Assembly (NCBI RefSeq): GCF_000516985.1
Contig: NW_006917097.1
Location: 2,766,593 to 2,830,592, forward strand
Length of the DNA: 64,000 nt
Direction: 5' to 3'
Origin: Pestalotiopsis fici W106-1
Lineage: Eukaryota; Ascomycota; Sordariomycetes; Amphisphaeriales; Sporocadaceae
In this document: positions 1 to 11,265 of the stretch, in pieces
Layout of the letters: each line of letters starts with the position of its first letter
Position numbering within the stretch: position 1 is the stretch's first letter
The notes under the pieces: generated by a model
Seen by the model: the letters and a program-made list of their open reading frames with translations, nothing else
What the model was told of the DNA's origin: nothing
Databases searched by the model: none
Made by a program: the position numbers and the translations under genes

Positions 1-632
1 GGTCGCGTGCCCGCCATAGGGACTATGTCGCCAGCCTCGAGAAACGCGTCGCCGAGTTTGAGAGGCAGGGCGTCGAGGCGACGCTCGAGATGCAGAGGGC
101 GGCGCAACGGGTAGCGGCCACAAATGAGCGGTTGCTGGCTCTGTTGACCCTTCGCGGGGTTCCGCGGCACGAGGTCGAGGCTTTCCTGGCGGCAGAGCCA
201 ACTGCGCCCGACTCTGCTTCTGCATCGGTCAATGTGCATAGTACCGCTCTACCAGCCTCGGGGATGACACATGTGCAAGCTCCTTTGGAGAACCTGACCT
301 CCCCCTCGACATGTCGGCAGTCAGGTCAAGTGAAGACTTGCGGCGAGGCATCGGACGGCCGGCAACAGAGTTGTCATGATCGTCGTCAGGTGCAGCAACT
401 CTGTACTCCCGCCTCCAAGGCAATTTCGCCGATGGAAAATGATCGAGAAACGACTAGCAGCGCATTCCCAAAGGAGGTTACTTCCTGCGAAGCTGCAGCC
501 ACCATCATTGTGAATCTGCGCGGCAACGGAGAAGGCTTGGTGGAGGCACGTCAGGCCCTTGGCTGCTCCGGGGATCTGCCTTGCTCTGTCAAGAACACAC
601 ATTTATTTCAATTGATGAGTGAGATTCCTTGA
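1..632 (+). CDS. bZIP transcription factor, 3' part (5' end outside window)
   Basis: The open frame enters from the left edge (first full codon at base 3) and stops at 630-632, so the N-terminus is missing. The first visible residues, SRARHRDYVASLEKRV, match the end of a fungal bZIP basic region followed by a leucine-zipper-like helix. The tail TNERLLALLTLRGVP then EVEAFL is the usual continuation in fungal bZIP regulators. The remaining ~140 residues are Ser/Thr/Gln-rich and unordered, as expected for a regulatory tail. The gene converges on the ACR3 arsenite exporter gene with only 76 bp between the stop codons. In yeast a bZIP (Arr1/Yap8) sits beside ACR3, so a role in arsenic response is a reasonable inference but is not shown here. 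Confidence 0.6.
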   Translation, partial: SRARHRDYVASLEKRVAEFERQGVEATLEMQRAAQRVAATNERLLALLTLRGVPRHEVEAFLAAEPTAPDSASASVNVHSTALPASGMTHVQAPLENLTSPSTCRQSGQVKTCGEASDGRQQSCHDRRQVQQLCTPASKAISPMENDRETTSSAFPKEVTSCEAAATIIVNLRGNGEGLVEARQALGCSGDLPCSVKNTHLFQLMSEIP

Positions 633-708
633 AGGAGTGTTTATAGACCGCGACACAATGTCCAAGGACTTTCGATTTCATATTTATTGGTCTCTTGCTA
701 CGTCTACT

Positions 709-2025
709 CTATTCCCATCTATATCTCTTGGCTACGACTTTGACCAAGTACACGAGGCCAAGCAAAACCGGCACCTCAATCAAGGGACCGACCGTGGACG
801 CCAGAGCTTGATCACTATCTGGACCAAAAGTGGCCACGGCGACGGCGATGGCCAGTTCAAAATTGTTACTTGCCGCGGTGAAGCTCTGCGTGGCAGCCAA
901 CGAGTACGTGAATCCAAGTCGACGGGTGATCCACAATGTGCAGAAGAATATGATTAGGAAATACACAATCAGCGGGGCGGCCACCCGAATAACTGACACA
1001 ATCTGGTGGACGACCTGGCGCCCCTGGGACGCAAAGAGGACGAGAATGGTGTACAGCAGCCCAATCAGAGACCATGGAGATGCAAAGCGCAAAAAGACAC
1101 GCTGATACCATTCGGCGCCACACAAGCCGCGGAGTACAAACCTTGTGAAGATAGCCGCACCAAGCGGGATGCCCAGGAATACGGCAACGCTAGTAGCCAC
1201 GACCGAGTAGGATACCGTTACCGCGTTTTGATCATGGCTGATAATGTGGATGAAGAAGACGGCCAAAGGAGCAAAGAGAACCATCTGTAGCATCGAGTTG
1301 ATGGCCACGAGAATGGCGCAGTATTCGCTGTCGCCACCAGCAAGTCCAGTCCAGATGAGAACCTGCAGTCAAGAGAATCAGAGGCCGTAGTGGTTGGCAT
1401 CGGACATGTCATATACTTACCATGGCAATACATCTTCCGAGGCCGACCAAGATAAGACCTGCTCGTAGACCAGGCTCATCGGGCAAGAATGCCCATGATA
1501 GACCAAGCTATTACATCGAGTTCAGTACCGTATTCTAAGACGAGGGAAAAATTGATTTGCCCACCATCAAGAATGGAGCCACAATCCAGTTCATAATCAC
1601 ACTAAACAGTATTTGTTTCCAAACATCTCGACTGGCCAGAATCTCGTGGAGCGATTCGTATCGTACTTTACACAGAATCGGATACATCATGACGAGTAAG
1701 CCGACGGCTTAAAAAAAAAATGTCAGCAGGCAACAATCATGTACAATGGAATATATTCGTGCTTGCCTATGGGAACTGAGACGCCCACGAATTTCCCCTT
1801 CTCCAGCGCTGGACCCGTCTCTGGCACAAAGTTTCCGAGCAGTATCCCGATCAGCATGGCGAGAAATATCCAGACGGCGAGAAAACGGTCCAGTATCCCG
1901 AGAGACTTGAAGGCTGATGTCTTGGTAGTAGCGGAATCATGATCGGTGGATTCTTGTTGGCCCTCGGGATCTGCCTGCACAGGATCTGGCGTCTTTTCAG
2001 CATTGTGGAATGAATCGTTGGCCAT
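709..2025 (-). CDS. ACR3-type arsenite efflux transporter (4 exons)
   Basis: Exons on the minus strand: 2025-1767, 1707-1565, 1507-1421, 1362-709; product 380 aa. ACR3 proteins are ten-helix plasma-membrane or vacuolar carriers that export arsenite. The Cys of the helix motif GLGRCIAM, essential in the family, is present, as are the conserved SNNFELAIAVA and GPLIEVPVLL stretches with their Glu residues. The first intron (1708-1766) has a GC donor (GCAAGC...TTAAG). Splicing there restores VPIAVGLLVMMYPILCKVRYES, the family consensus; the other two introns are GT-AG, 57 and 58 bp. The N-terminal ~45 residues are hydrophilic, as in yeast Arr3. It is convergent with a bZIP gene, an arrangement recalling yeast ARR1-ARR3. 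The length is close to the family's usual ~400 aa and nothing looks broken. Confidence 0.93.
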
Positions 2026-2460
2026 GTTTTATGTCAGCAACGATTGATTTTGTAGAATTCTGTTGGGTTGTTGAAGAATAAAAGCTCCAATCAGCCAGAA
2101 GATTCCGAGGCGTTCAAAGCATGAAAGAATTAGTCTCTGTTAGCAGTGCATCTCGAAATGTTTGTAGACAATTCCAGTTTATTGTTTGAGACGTGTTAGT
2201 CCAGATGGCAAGGGACCAGTGGGTATTGGCCAATCATCTTGGGGGCATGACAGATGTCAGATCGGTGAGATCCGCTAAATTGGGTCCGATACTAGTTTCT
2301 TTCTTCCATGGTTTCTCTAGATTCGACAAATGCCAGTCCACATTTCTTGCAATTTTCCCCTTATTCGTATATCGTGTATCGTGTGCAACTCGCGAATTTT
2401 GATTAAAGCTATGTCTCAATCTAATAGAAAAGTGTATATGCAAAAGACAACCTGGAGTAT
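2026..2460. other. Intergenic, upstream of the ACR3 gene
   Basis: This 435 bp stretch separates the ACR3 start codon from the 3' end of the aldo/keto reductase gene (same strand). It should hold the ACR3 promoter and the reductase 3' UTR. I see no clear operator or repeat in it. Confidence 0.5.
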
Positions 2461-3541
2461 TTAGCCGTGCTGCCACAAGGAGCTCGTCGTGCCGACAATC
2501 GAGTGCTCTTCCAGCTCGCTCATTTCCTGCTCCGTGAGCAACCACTCGTCCGTGGCGGCGCGCGCATTCTCTTCGGCCTGCGTCGCGTTCTTGACGCCTC
2601 CGAGGGGGATGGCGCCCTTTTGCACCACCCACTTGAGGGCGACGGCGCTGGGCTTGACGTCGTGGGCCTTGGCGACCTTGTGCAGAGCGTCGAGCAGTGG
2701 GCTCAGCTGCGTCATGGGATAGTTGCTGAATCTGCGCCCCGAAGGCGGCGGGTTTTCTGCCGTGTATTTGCCAGTCAGACGGCCCATGCCACTATAAGCA
2801 CACGGAATCTCATTAGCAACAAAGTAGGGGCGTGTATTGGTCCCCTGACCAGCGTTTGATGTTGACTTACAGGGGACTGTAGGCCATGAGCACGATTCCT
2901 CTCTTCTTGCACTCGTCTAGTAGCCCGCTCTTCTCGGGCAGCGTCCGCAGCAGGGAGAACTCGACTTGATTGCTAGCAAGTCGGAGGCCTCTCTTCTTGA
3001 GGGCCTCGTCCATCTTGATCATCTCGTCCTTGCTATAGTTACTCACACCCACGGCCCGGGTGAGGCCGAGCTCGACGCACTGGGCCAGCGCCCCGGCCAT
3101 GGAATCAATCGAGTTGAGAAAGTGCACGGGTCCGTGGATCTGATAGAGGTCCATGGACTCGCTGCCGAGGCGCTCGAGGCTCTGGCGGCAGCTGTTGACC
3201 AGGCCCGAGGGCATCATGATCTTGGTCGGCGGCCACGGCAGCGGCAGGTACTTGCTCGCAATGACGAGCTGGGCCTTGAACGCCGCGTCCGAGTTGCCGT
3301 CGCGCAGCTGCCGAATGATGCGCTCCGACTCGCCGCGGCCGTAGGCCTCGGCCGTGTCGACAAAGTAGAGACCGCGCTTCTGCATCGCCTCCCAGGCTCC
3401 GTCGAGCAGAGCCCGCGCCTCTGGGCCCGCGTTGGACCACGTCATGTTATCTCCCCAAGCCCACGTGCCTATGCAGATGTTGGGCAGTGGGATCGTGCCC
3501 GCCGACTCTTTGGCGCATTTTAGCGCGAACCGGGTTGACAT
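2461..3541 (-). CDS. Aldo/keto reductase (2 exons)
   Basis: Exons 3541-2871 and 2791-2461 join across a 79 bp intron (donor GTAAGT, acceptor TTATAG) to give 333 aa. Family signs: GTWAWGDN near the N-terminus, the catalytic Asp and Tyr in FVDTAEAYGRGESE, the Lys in VIASKYLP, the His in YQIHGP, then SNYSKDEM, a QVEFSLL strand and the cofactor segment AYSPLGMGRLTGKY. Members reduce aldehydes or ketones with NADPH in the cytosol; this type is close to the YcsN/Tas-like group whose substrates are mostly unknown. The base composition of the exons is more GC-rich than the flanks, as normal for a well-expressed fungal gene. No neighbour suggests a pathway. Confidence 0.9.
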
Positions 3542-4297
3542 GATGTCTTCGTTTTGTAAGAAACTCCCGAATTGTTATTGGGAAGGTTGAAAGCACGCTT
3601 GAAGCACTGCGACCTTCACGCCAGCTTGTTTATATTTTGTCTCGTTTTCGTTTTCGTTCGTTATCAACGCTAGTGGCTAGACCTCGGTTCTCTTTTCAGA
3701 CCATTGAAGTTGATCTTCGAGATGTAGCCAAATTTGATATTTAAGGTTTGTTATCACAATGGATCTGCGGGTAAGAAGTGTGTTATTGAGAAGCTGCCTT
3801 GTACCGCTTCTGAATGTAGAGATATCCATGAGGTGAAAAAGGACGGCCGACTTGCATGTCACTATACGCAATTCAAGACTGTCTGCTCTCGAGCATGCAT
3901 GTGCGTCATGATTAATCCTTGAAACGCTACCTGGGACAGCGGGAGCTAATGCTTCCCCGCCCACCCGGAATGAATGAGTTCGGACTTAAAACCCGGTCAC
4001 AAGTTTGAATTCTATTTTACTGCAGACCTACGTATCAATACGTCTGCCTGCTGAATCATTACATACTTGAGGTGGTGTTTAAAGGTATGCTGCGGACAAC
4101 TGAACCTTCATGACAAAAAGTCCACAGGGTGACTTTTGAGGCTGCAATCAGTCATCCATCTCCCATCAGCGCATGCTTGGGCCTATAACCTCCAGGTCCT
4201 CTGTAGCAATGTTGAGAAATTTGAGTTTCTGGCCAATGTTGAAAATATGCTGCTTGAAGTGGGTGTAGTTGGTGCTTGGTCGAGATGAATTAGCGAT
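3542..4297. other. Intergenic, upstream of the aldo/keto reductase
   Basis: About 750 bp between the reductase start and the 3' end of the OGFr-domain gene. A T-rich tract with repeated CGTTTT/GTTTTCG units (about 3635-3665) lies just upstream of the reductase. The short reading frames here are not supported by codon pattern or by family motifs. Confidence 0.4.
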
Positions 4298-5014
4298 TCA
4301 GGGCTCGTACTTCTTAAGCCATGCAACTTGCGTTCCGTCGGGTGCAATGTGTAGAGGTTGTGTTAAGGCCCGCTTCCAGAAGGTACGGCTTGTTGAGCCG
4401 ACCTTTCCGTATTTGTTACAGATGGCATCGAGCGCATCATGGTAGGCTTTCGCCTCATCGTCAAGACCGAGGATGCGAAGGCTTCTTATAATGCGGGTGA
4501 TGCGAAGATGGTTGTGGTCCATGGGCACAACCCAATTGCTGAGGTTACCCTTGGCGCCTTCCTTTTCTATGATTTTTCCTGTCGGTCCATTGTCTCCTTG
4601 CTCCCACTCGAGGCCATAGAAGACCAACATGCGATCAAAGGCACGTCGTAGATTGCGCTTCAGGTCTTCATGCTCTCGCCAGTAGAGGTACGTCTCCTCG
4701 TCGATGATTGGGGCGTGGGCGAATAGAGAACCTTCAGGCAGCGGAAAGAGCGTCTGGACGTAGTCGTGGCAACTCTCAAGCTCCCTGTCGCTCCATTTCA
4801 AGATGTGTTCCAAGTCCCGCCCTCGATGGTCAGCGGACTTGAGATGGTAAAAGTCCACCAAGCGTTGCATCGCTGGTCTGGACGGTACCTGTGCCAAAAT
4901 GCTCATCCTGATGACTGGTTTGGAGAAAGTTGTGGGGCGTGCAATCAAGATCCGACTATGTTGTACCTGGCCGATAGTGCGGGGAGGAATCCGTTGGTGG
5001 AATCGTCGTAACAT
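4298..5014 (-). CDS. OGFr-domain protein (opioid growth factor receptor conserved region)
   Basis: Single exon, 238 aa. Residues ~65-215 match the OGFr N-terminal conserved domain: DLEHILKWSDRELESCHDYV then QTLFPLPEGS, where animal OGFr has an LEHILKWSDxELExCHDYIQxLFP block. Next come a helical EDLKRNLRRAFDRML segment and HNHLRITRIIRSLRILGL. In animals the domain belongs to a nuclear-envelope receptor for met-enkephalin; its role in fungi is unknown. The first 35 residues are rich in Arg with no acidic residue, which looks like a mitochondrial presequence. A second Met at residue 36 (MSILAQVPSRP) could be an alternative start that lacks it. The C-terminus keeps FWKRALTQPLHIAPDGTQV, seen in fungal members. 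Convincing domain, unknown job. Confidence 0.85.
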   Translation of the reverse strand: MLRRFHQRIPPRTIGQVQHSRILIARPTTFSKPVIRMSILAQVPSRPAMQRLVDFYHLKSADHRGRDLEHILKWSDRELESCHDYVQTLFPLPEGSLFAHAPIIDEETYLYWREHEDLKRNLRRAFDRMLVFYGLEWEQGDNGPTGKIIEKEGAKGNLSNWVVPMDHNHLRITRIIRSLRILGLDDEAKAYHDALDAICNKYGKVGSTSRTFWKRALTQPLHIAPDGTQVAWLKKYEP

Positions 5015-6281
5015 GAGTTAGTAGAGAGACTGATGATTGATGCTTCGCTGCACGGACAATATTTACTGTATCCCGGTTGGTGATTTGAAGAAGTGAGGCC
5101 GAGATAGTGATGGTGATGTTATTGTTGTTCAAGGTGGAGCTACGCCTCGGATTGTACCTGCAGCACGGTCTTGTTCCTGGCTCAAGTGCTTACCTACTCT
5201 TTTACAGCGCTGTTTGCTAGAAGCCAAGCCAGCAAGCAAGAGCATTGTAGCTCTCATCTCGTAGCTCGTACCCGCATAATGTAGAGCTGGCATGCTTACA
5301 ACAGTGCTGAACTGAACTGCCCAAGCTTGAAAGAAGGGTGTCTGGTCCTTGCCTGGTAGTAGTTGTGCACTTCTCTTGCTTTTCAATAATTTGGAGAATC
5401 TAGTATGCTGAATCTACTTTCTTCTACCCTGCAACGTGCGCGCGTATGATTGATTGTATGAAGTAATCAATACTAAAAACCCATCGATTTTCCGGACAGT
5501 AACAGTACTGTATGTGCACTGTAGGTGGACTGTGCGCGTGACGGGGCTGAGTTCGCGCTTCCCAATACCAAATCGCCGTGTTCCGTCCAGTCCAAAAAAG
5601 ATTGGGCAGGAATTGTCAGGTTATTTCAGATCTATGATCGACGATCCGTCAGCAGAGGGCGAGCAGCAATTGTCATAGGTATGTATCGGCAACACCCAGG
5701 CAACCGAGTCCACATGGCACATGGCAGATAAATCATTATCGTGTGGTGTTCCCGCCGACTATGACGCACTACCGAAATGTCCACGCGCCGTTGAAGCTAT
5801 CTAGGGTCGTCCGTCAGGGACTTCCATGCCGCAAAAATTGCTTCGACCAGCGCTTTCGTCCTCTCATGATAGGGCATTTCTAGGGATGCCCCATGCACGT
5901 GAACCGAGCTCAGAAGCATTCTCTTCAATGGCATCCACTCATCTCGTCTGCTCGCCCTGGTCTGCAAAAGCCTCAAATTCGAGAGTCAATCCGGCCGAAA
6001 CTTTCAAGAAACATGTTTCTTCTCAAAACTTGCCGGAACACACGTCTCTTGAAGCCGACAAGGACAAAGGGAAAAGGGGGGCGCTTTGCCTATATCTAGG
6101 CCAAGAGTTGCATGCAGACAACCCTTATCAACTCAATCGTCGTCTGATGTTGTCGTTGTGCTAGAAGGCCAAATTCACTCTTTAGAACCAACTAGCTTCA
6201 CTCTTTTTCTCTTGCCTTCTCCACAAACGCGCGACGCAGAGACCATCATCAGCTCCCTTCGCTTCCCGGCCGTGCCCAGCA
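5015..6281. other. Divergent promoter region, OGFr-domain gene / coiled-coil gene
   Basis: This 1.27 kb stretch separates two divergent genes. A pyrimidine-rich tract (about 6195-6230, CTCTTTTTCTCTTGCC) sits 50-80 bp before the start at 6282, a common fungal core-promoter feature. The frames at 5826-6164 have no recognisable content and look like chance. Confidence 0.4.
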
Positions 6282-6903
6282 ATGCATGCCGACCATGCAA
6301 TCCACCGTGCCTCTCACCATGCGGCTTCAGTAGTCGTCGAGCGCGAGTGTATGCGCTGCAGGTACGGTCGATGCCATGAGCACCATGTCCAACATGATGA
6401 GTTCGAGTCGTTTTCAGCGAGCCATCCAACCTATGTGGCGGGAAGCTACCCCCATTGGTATGGGCGTCCAGTTCGCAGGACGCCAGAAATGACGGACCAG
6501 ACGAAATCGAAACAGCAGCTGATGGAGCACATCCGGCTACTTCACGCCAGAAACAAAGAAATGGAGGACAAGAACTTGTTCCTCCAAATGAGAATGAAGC
6601 TCGTGATACGGGAACGGCAAAAGTTGCACCAGAGGTATCACAGGATGAGCGAGCAGTGGGAAGATGCCAGGCTTCTGACCGAGACTATGCGCGCCGATTT
6701 CGAGAAGAACATATCGGCAGTCGAAGTGCTCCTCGACGAGATGCCGCCGCGTCCTCCTCCGAAAGATGAGCCGCAGACGTTGTGGCATTATCCCGAAGGA
6801 CATCCACGAGGTGAGCATCTCCTTGTGCCGTACAATTGCTTAGAAAAATGAGAACATGGACTGGCTAACACTTTTCCTCTTAGCAACACGTGTAAAATCA
6901 TAG
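6282..6903 (+). CDS. Hypothetical coiled-coil protein (2 exons)
   Basis: Exon 1 is 6282-6810 and exon 2 is 6884-6903, giving 182 aa ending in HPRATRVKS. The 73 bp intron has donor GTGAGC, a branch-point GGCTAACAC and acceptor CTCTTAG. Residues ~1-70 are His-rich with several Cys (CMRCRYGRC), a pattern that could bind metal. Residues ~72-150 form a long charged amphipathic helix (TKSKQQLMEHIRLLHARNKE onward) that should be a coiled coil, followed by a proline run (PPRPPP). I do not recognise a family. The helix and the clean intron argue that it is real; the exact start is less sure, because an earlier exon cannot be excluded. Confidence 0.6.
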
Positions 6904-7200
6904 CATTGATTCCACCAGGCCTCCCATGGTGTTCCTCTTGTGTTGAGAAGAGGCAAAATCGGAAGGACTATAAACTGGTGTGTATGCAGTGCTTAATCCT
7001 GCGATACCAGCATGGCACAGTCCATGGAAGGCTGCAGTGTATCATATCGGTCAAAAAAAAAAAGCAATCAAGAAAGACAGAAGAAAAAAATTAGGTATCA
7101 TAATACATTACGCTAATAAGAGACACCCGGCCAAGATGCCGCAAGTCTCTATATTTATCATATTCACGAGCATCCCGCACTGCAGAAAGGATCAACCCAA

Positions 7201-7978
7201 TCATGAGGACGTGTTCAGAACAGCAAATTCCCAGTCCGTGGTTGCATTGTGCGAGGCAGTCAGGTTCGTCTTCAAGTAGCACATCGCTCCCGTGCCGTCA
7301 ATCCATCCCCATCCAGCGCCCTCGCACTCGTCGTTCTTGGCGCAAGCATCCATACAGGCTGTCATGGTTGATGACTTTTGCGAGGTGAGATCGTCAGCAC
7401 CACCATCGCCACTATAGTCGATGCCACAGTGGACTGTGAACTCCTTGCTGTCAGTGCTGGACGTGTACACGGTGTTGTTGGCACCCGGGCAAGACGAGAA
7501 AGCGTCCGTCGTGGCACTGGCTGTTGCCGAGGTGGATGTCTTGGTGGCGGTTGTAGTCGACGATGAAGAAGTTGTTGCGGATGGAGAGACCGAGGCCCTA
7601 AATTTCATGTCAACAAATCATTTGCGATGGACCGCGACGGTCGACAAAGCTCTTGTTCACTTACATTAACGCCGACAAGTCAGATTGTGTGGAGTGGAGG
7701 TTGTTTTGGCTAACGCCAAGGCCGGCCGCGAGACCGATGACTGCTGCAGTCAAGACGGCTACGGCGATGAGCAGCCCTATCAAAAGGCCCTTTTTGGTTC
7801 CAGTTGCAGCTGCTGCAGGAGCCGGAGCCGCAGAGTCGGTATAACCGTTGTGATACTGCGCATGCTGTGCTGCGGCGTAGTTGGGGTCATGATACTGCTG
7901 AGGGTATTGATGGCCCTGGGCGTCAACGTACCCGGCAGGCTTCTCCGCCGCTGGCTGGTAGTGTTGCAGACCGTCCAT
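7201..7978 (-). CDS. Single-pass membrane protein with Apple/PAN-like extracellular domain (2 exons)
   Basis: Exons 7978-7665 and 7597-7201 (67 bp intron) encode 236 aa. The order is a Tyr/Gln/His-rich cytosolic head (~65 aa), one hydrophobic helix GLLIGLLIAVAVLTAAVIGL at ~70-92, a Ser/Thr-rich stalk (SATTSSSSTTTATKTSTS) likely O-glycosylated, then a Cys-containing domain. That domain has C-PGANNTVYTSSTDSKEFTV-HC, MTACMDACAKNDECEGAGW and MCYLK, the spacing of fungal Apple/PAN-like modules. Such proteins sit in the plasma membrane with the domain in the wall; ligands are unknown. I chose the Met at 7978 because the longer frame upstream lacks conserved features. It is convergent with the coiled-coil gene. 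Confidence 0.8.
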
Positions 7979-10900
7979 TGCAGATTTCGCGGTGTAGCAC
8001 AGGAAAATAAAACGAGATATGCGATCAACGCCTGGCTTGCTACCACAAAGTTGCCTACGGAGCAATTTCTTACTATACAACGACGAGATGAAGAAAACTC
8101 AAAAGCAAAGAAGGACGGATTCCTTGGCGCGGGCCTGAGAGGAGGATCGCGACCTTTTGTTCGCTTGCTGGTGGCACTATGCTTTGCTTTTCCTGACCCT
8201 GACCTGTGCGCTTTCGCCAAAGCTGGAAGAATATCCCAGCGATCTTCGAAACAATCCAATCACGATAGCGTGGTCTATAGCGTCCTAGGTGCAGCAATAA
8301 GGCTCGGTACGGCGCTGAGCTAATGCCAATCGCTTCCAATACCCCCTGAAGCGGACCTCTGTCCAGGCCAAGACTTGAAAAGAAGCTCACGTCAGATGCT
8401 TCTCTAAATACCTTATTGTACTGGCGACATCTTTATAGACATGGAGTGACGACATGGAGATATTCAGACAAGCTGTTGTCTGCTGAGAAGACGACAAGCT
8501 GTTTGAACAGGAATCTCTGCAACCATCGCGATTGCCACTGATACAGCAAGATCATCAAGGACGACCAAAAGATCCCAGTGCAAAAAAACAGCCTTTTGGC
8601 TAGAGCTGCGAGCCTATGACTAGTTCGGTTCAGCGGCCGCTGGGGGACCACGCCAAAGGGGCCTTATTGCAGAATTATATTTAGAATATCCTGGGTCGCC
8701 CCTCATTCGACAATAGATTAAGAGCGAACCCGTGCGCATGGCGACGAATAGCAGCTGGGGATCTCACCAAAGACCTGGTCGACTTCCTCCCGTTTAGTGG
8801 ATGCCATCAGCCAAAGAAAACCACAAATTTGCCGGGTCGCTGGACTCCCGAGTGCCTCCCCTTTCCACTACTGTTGCTCCATACTGTGCTGTGTGCAGAT
8901 CCAGACCTGCCAGGCTGCCACCAATGCACTACTCGTGTGTAAAATCCTCACGGATAAAAGTTGCGTTTGTCAACATTCCAGGATGGACCTGGATGCTTGG
9001 CTGGCAGGGTCTTGGAGTCTGGCCAGCGACATGGGGAGAGATCTAATCGCAACGCGGGATTCCGCATGCAGGGCTAATTTCCAGGTGATGAGGTCATTGA
9101 GTCTATCACTTGGTCACCACGCCATTGATATCGGCAAAGCGAATGGCGATGAAAAACATCATTGCAATTTAGCAATCTTTGTTTTCTGGCAAGCGACAAC
9201 TTTCGCGATTCACACAAAACAGCGGGGCGGACTCAGGTTCCCCATACGACTCGAGTCTCTCCCTCCCCACTGGGACCTTTTGGCTAGCTGTTGCCGCTTC
9301 TGGTAACATCGCTGAATAGGGCTTAGGTGGGGTTAACCAAGTGTCTAATAGCTGCCGTTTAGCAGCACGTTCCAGGTAAATAGCTGCGAAATTCCGTCAA
9401 AACCACTGACAAAACTGTGGCCGGTCACCAGTGATGCCCAAAACTCCACAGTCATGGGCCTTATTTTCCTCCGTGCCAGCGCATTCTTTGCTGGATACCT
9501 GGTCCCTGGAATGCGGAATGCGGAATATCGGCTCCGTGATACCGAGTCCAGCTGGGAACAAAAGAGTACAGCTTCATGACAATGTGAGCACGGATTCATT
9601 ATGCGACATCCAGGTCGGAATGGCAGAATGTGCTGCGAAACTGGCATGTCACTGTCACAATCACGTGTCGAAAGGTCGTGTGGTTCAGATTTGGCTTTCT
9701 GGTTATCCAATAACCCGGTAGCTGGGTCGTGCTAAAAAAGATTTTGATATGCAGTGCGAGGATAAACCTGGCAGCAGACGATGATACAGTACGTGTACCA
9801 TTGTAGCCATCATATGTGGCGGAGACAAACGATAGTATGTTAGGTAAGCAGTAGTCTCTACTTTTACTGCGTCCTGCTTGTAGTTTGAGTCAATTCAACA
9901 CGTTGACAATATACAAGATGAATAACTCTATATAACGTGCCGCTATCGATCTAGCTCTTTCTGATGTCTACATGAATCAGTCATTGCAATACTTGAATTC
10001 ACTAGGCTCACTTCGAATCTGTATCTTCAGTGATATCAACTAGTACTCATCCTTTCTGAACGAGTCTGTCGCCTTGGTTCTTTCTCGGTTTGGTATCAAG
10101 TATCACTGGTGGTGGCCTTGTAATACGACCATGTCTCACGCGGAGAACGTACAAGTCCGCTGATACACAATTGCCTCATTTTGAACAATTCGAGTGGACA
10201 CGATTGGGAACCAGAATTGAACGTCTTGATTTGAGCTCAATCGGTTTATCTGCCCATAGAGTGTTGATGTACTGTTGACTACACCTATGAAAGAGACGGG
10301 GACAACTATGTAAAATGTCACAATCGGGCGGCTTGGCATTGGGTCGCTATAAGCGGAATTGACAGGCAGCGGGCTGCAGACGGACTTTTGAATCATCTCA
10401 TCGTTTTTGAATAACAGCAAATATATAACCGTCCAAGTGTAATAGTCCTTGGCACCATGCCTTATGCGTATTGCTGTTTTTTCTCAATATCAATTCGACC
10501 GATCAGGAGCTTGCTTTCATATGTCAAGGGGTTAGAGGTTCACCGATAGTCTAGCCACTAGCGATCGGATATGGTACATGGTACTGTCATTCCGTCTATG
10601 TTTTATTCTTCTTCTTCTTAGGAATTAGTGGCAACATGGAAACAAGGCCCGGTCTGAAATGTTATACAACGGGATTGCTAAAGAGACGGCAGCCTACTTC
10701 GTATTGAACGCCGTAGTCGTTTTAGCTAGGTACTAACTAAGAGGGAGAGCTAGAGATTCAGTAATAATAGAGAGAGACTTAGATACGGTGACATAGCCGT
10801 TAAGGCGCAAACGAGTTGCTTGATATAGAGCAGAGTCACCAAAGGAATCTTCACTGACAGGTTGCGAAATCATTGTAGCTAAGGTGAGCGTCCCGGTGTG

Positions 10901-11265
10901 GGTTGCTTTCAAAGGTTTAGATGAAACGATTGTTTCCTTTGTATATTTTCAAATGTATACTTTGGTGGGGAAAGTTGAAAAGAACCTCGGAAACGAAATC
11001 GGGGAAATTTCATGACAACATTGAGTCACCAGATTGAATCAAGCAATGTTTGGCCCGTGCAAGTCGAATATATTATATTATCTTTGAAAATGTACCGAGA
11101 AAAAAGACCATGACGGCAAGATTGTAGTCCTATGCCCTCATGATCTGGAATTGACATAAAAACACCATAGCAAGTCTGGTATGTTCAACTAAAGGAACGG
11201 CATCCCGCCGAAACTTCCATAAGAATTAGGCCTGGATATTGCGTCAAAAAGGCTGGACAATATCA
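7979..11265. other. Long gene-poor interval (3.3 kb)
   Basis: I see no supported gene here. The longest frame (8797-9306, plus) starts with GTG, has no family motif and an uneven codon pattern. The first ~400 bp serve as upstream region for the membrane-protein gene. The stretch 9700-11200 is AT-rich with many stops on both strands. No tRNA, tandem array or transposon end is visible to me. Confidence 0.4.

Noticed and set aside
5826..6164. Possible small secreted protein in the divergent promoter
   Set aside because: No signal peptide, no Cys pattern, and it overlaps other equally good chance frames.
8797..9306. 169-codon plus-strand frame in the long empty interval
   Set aside because: It starts with GTG rather than ATG, shows no family motif, no conserved pattern and sits in otherwise featureless DNA.
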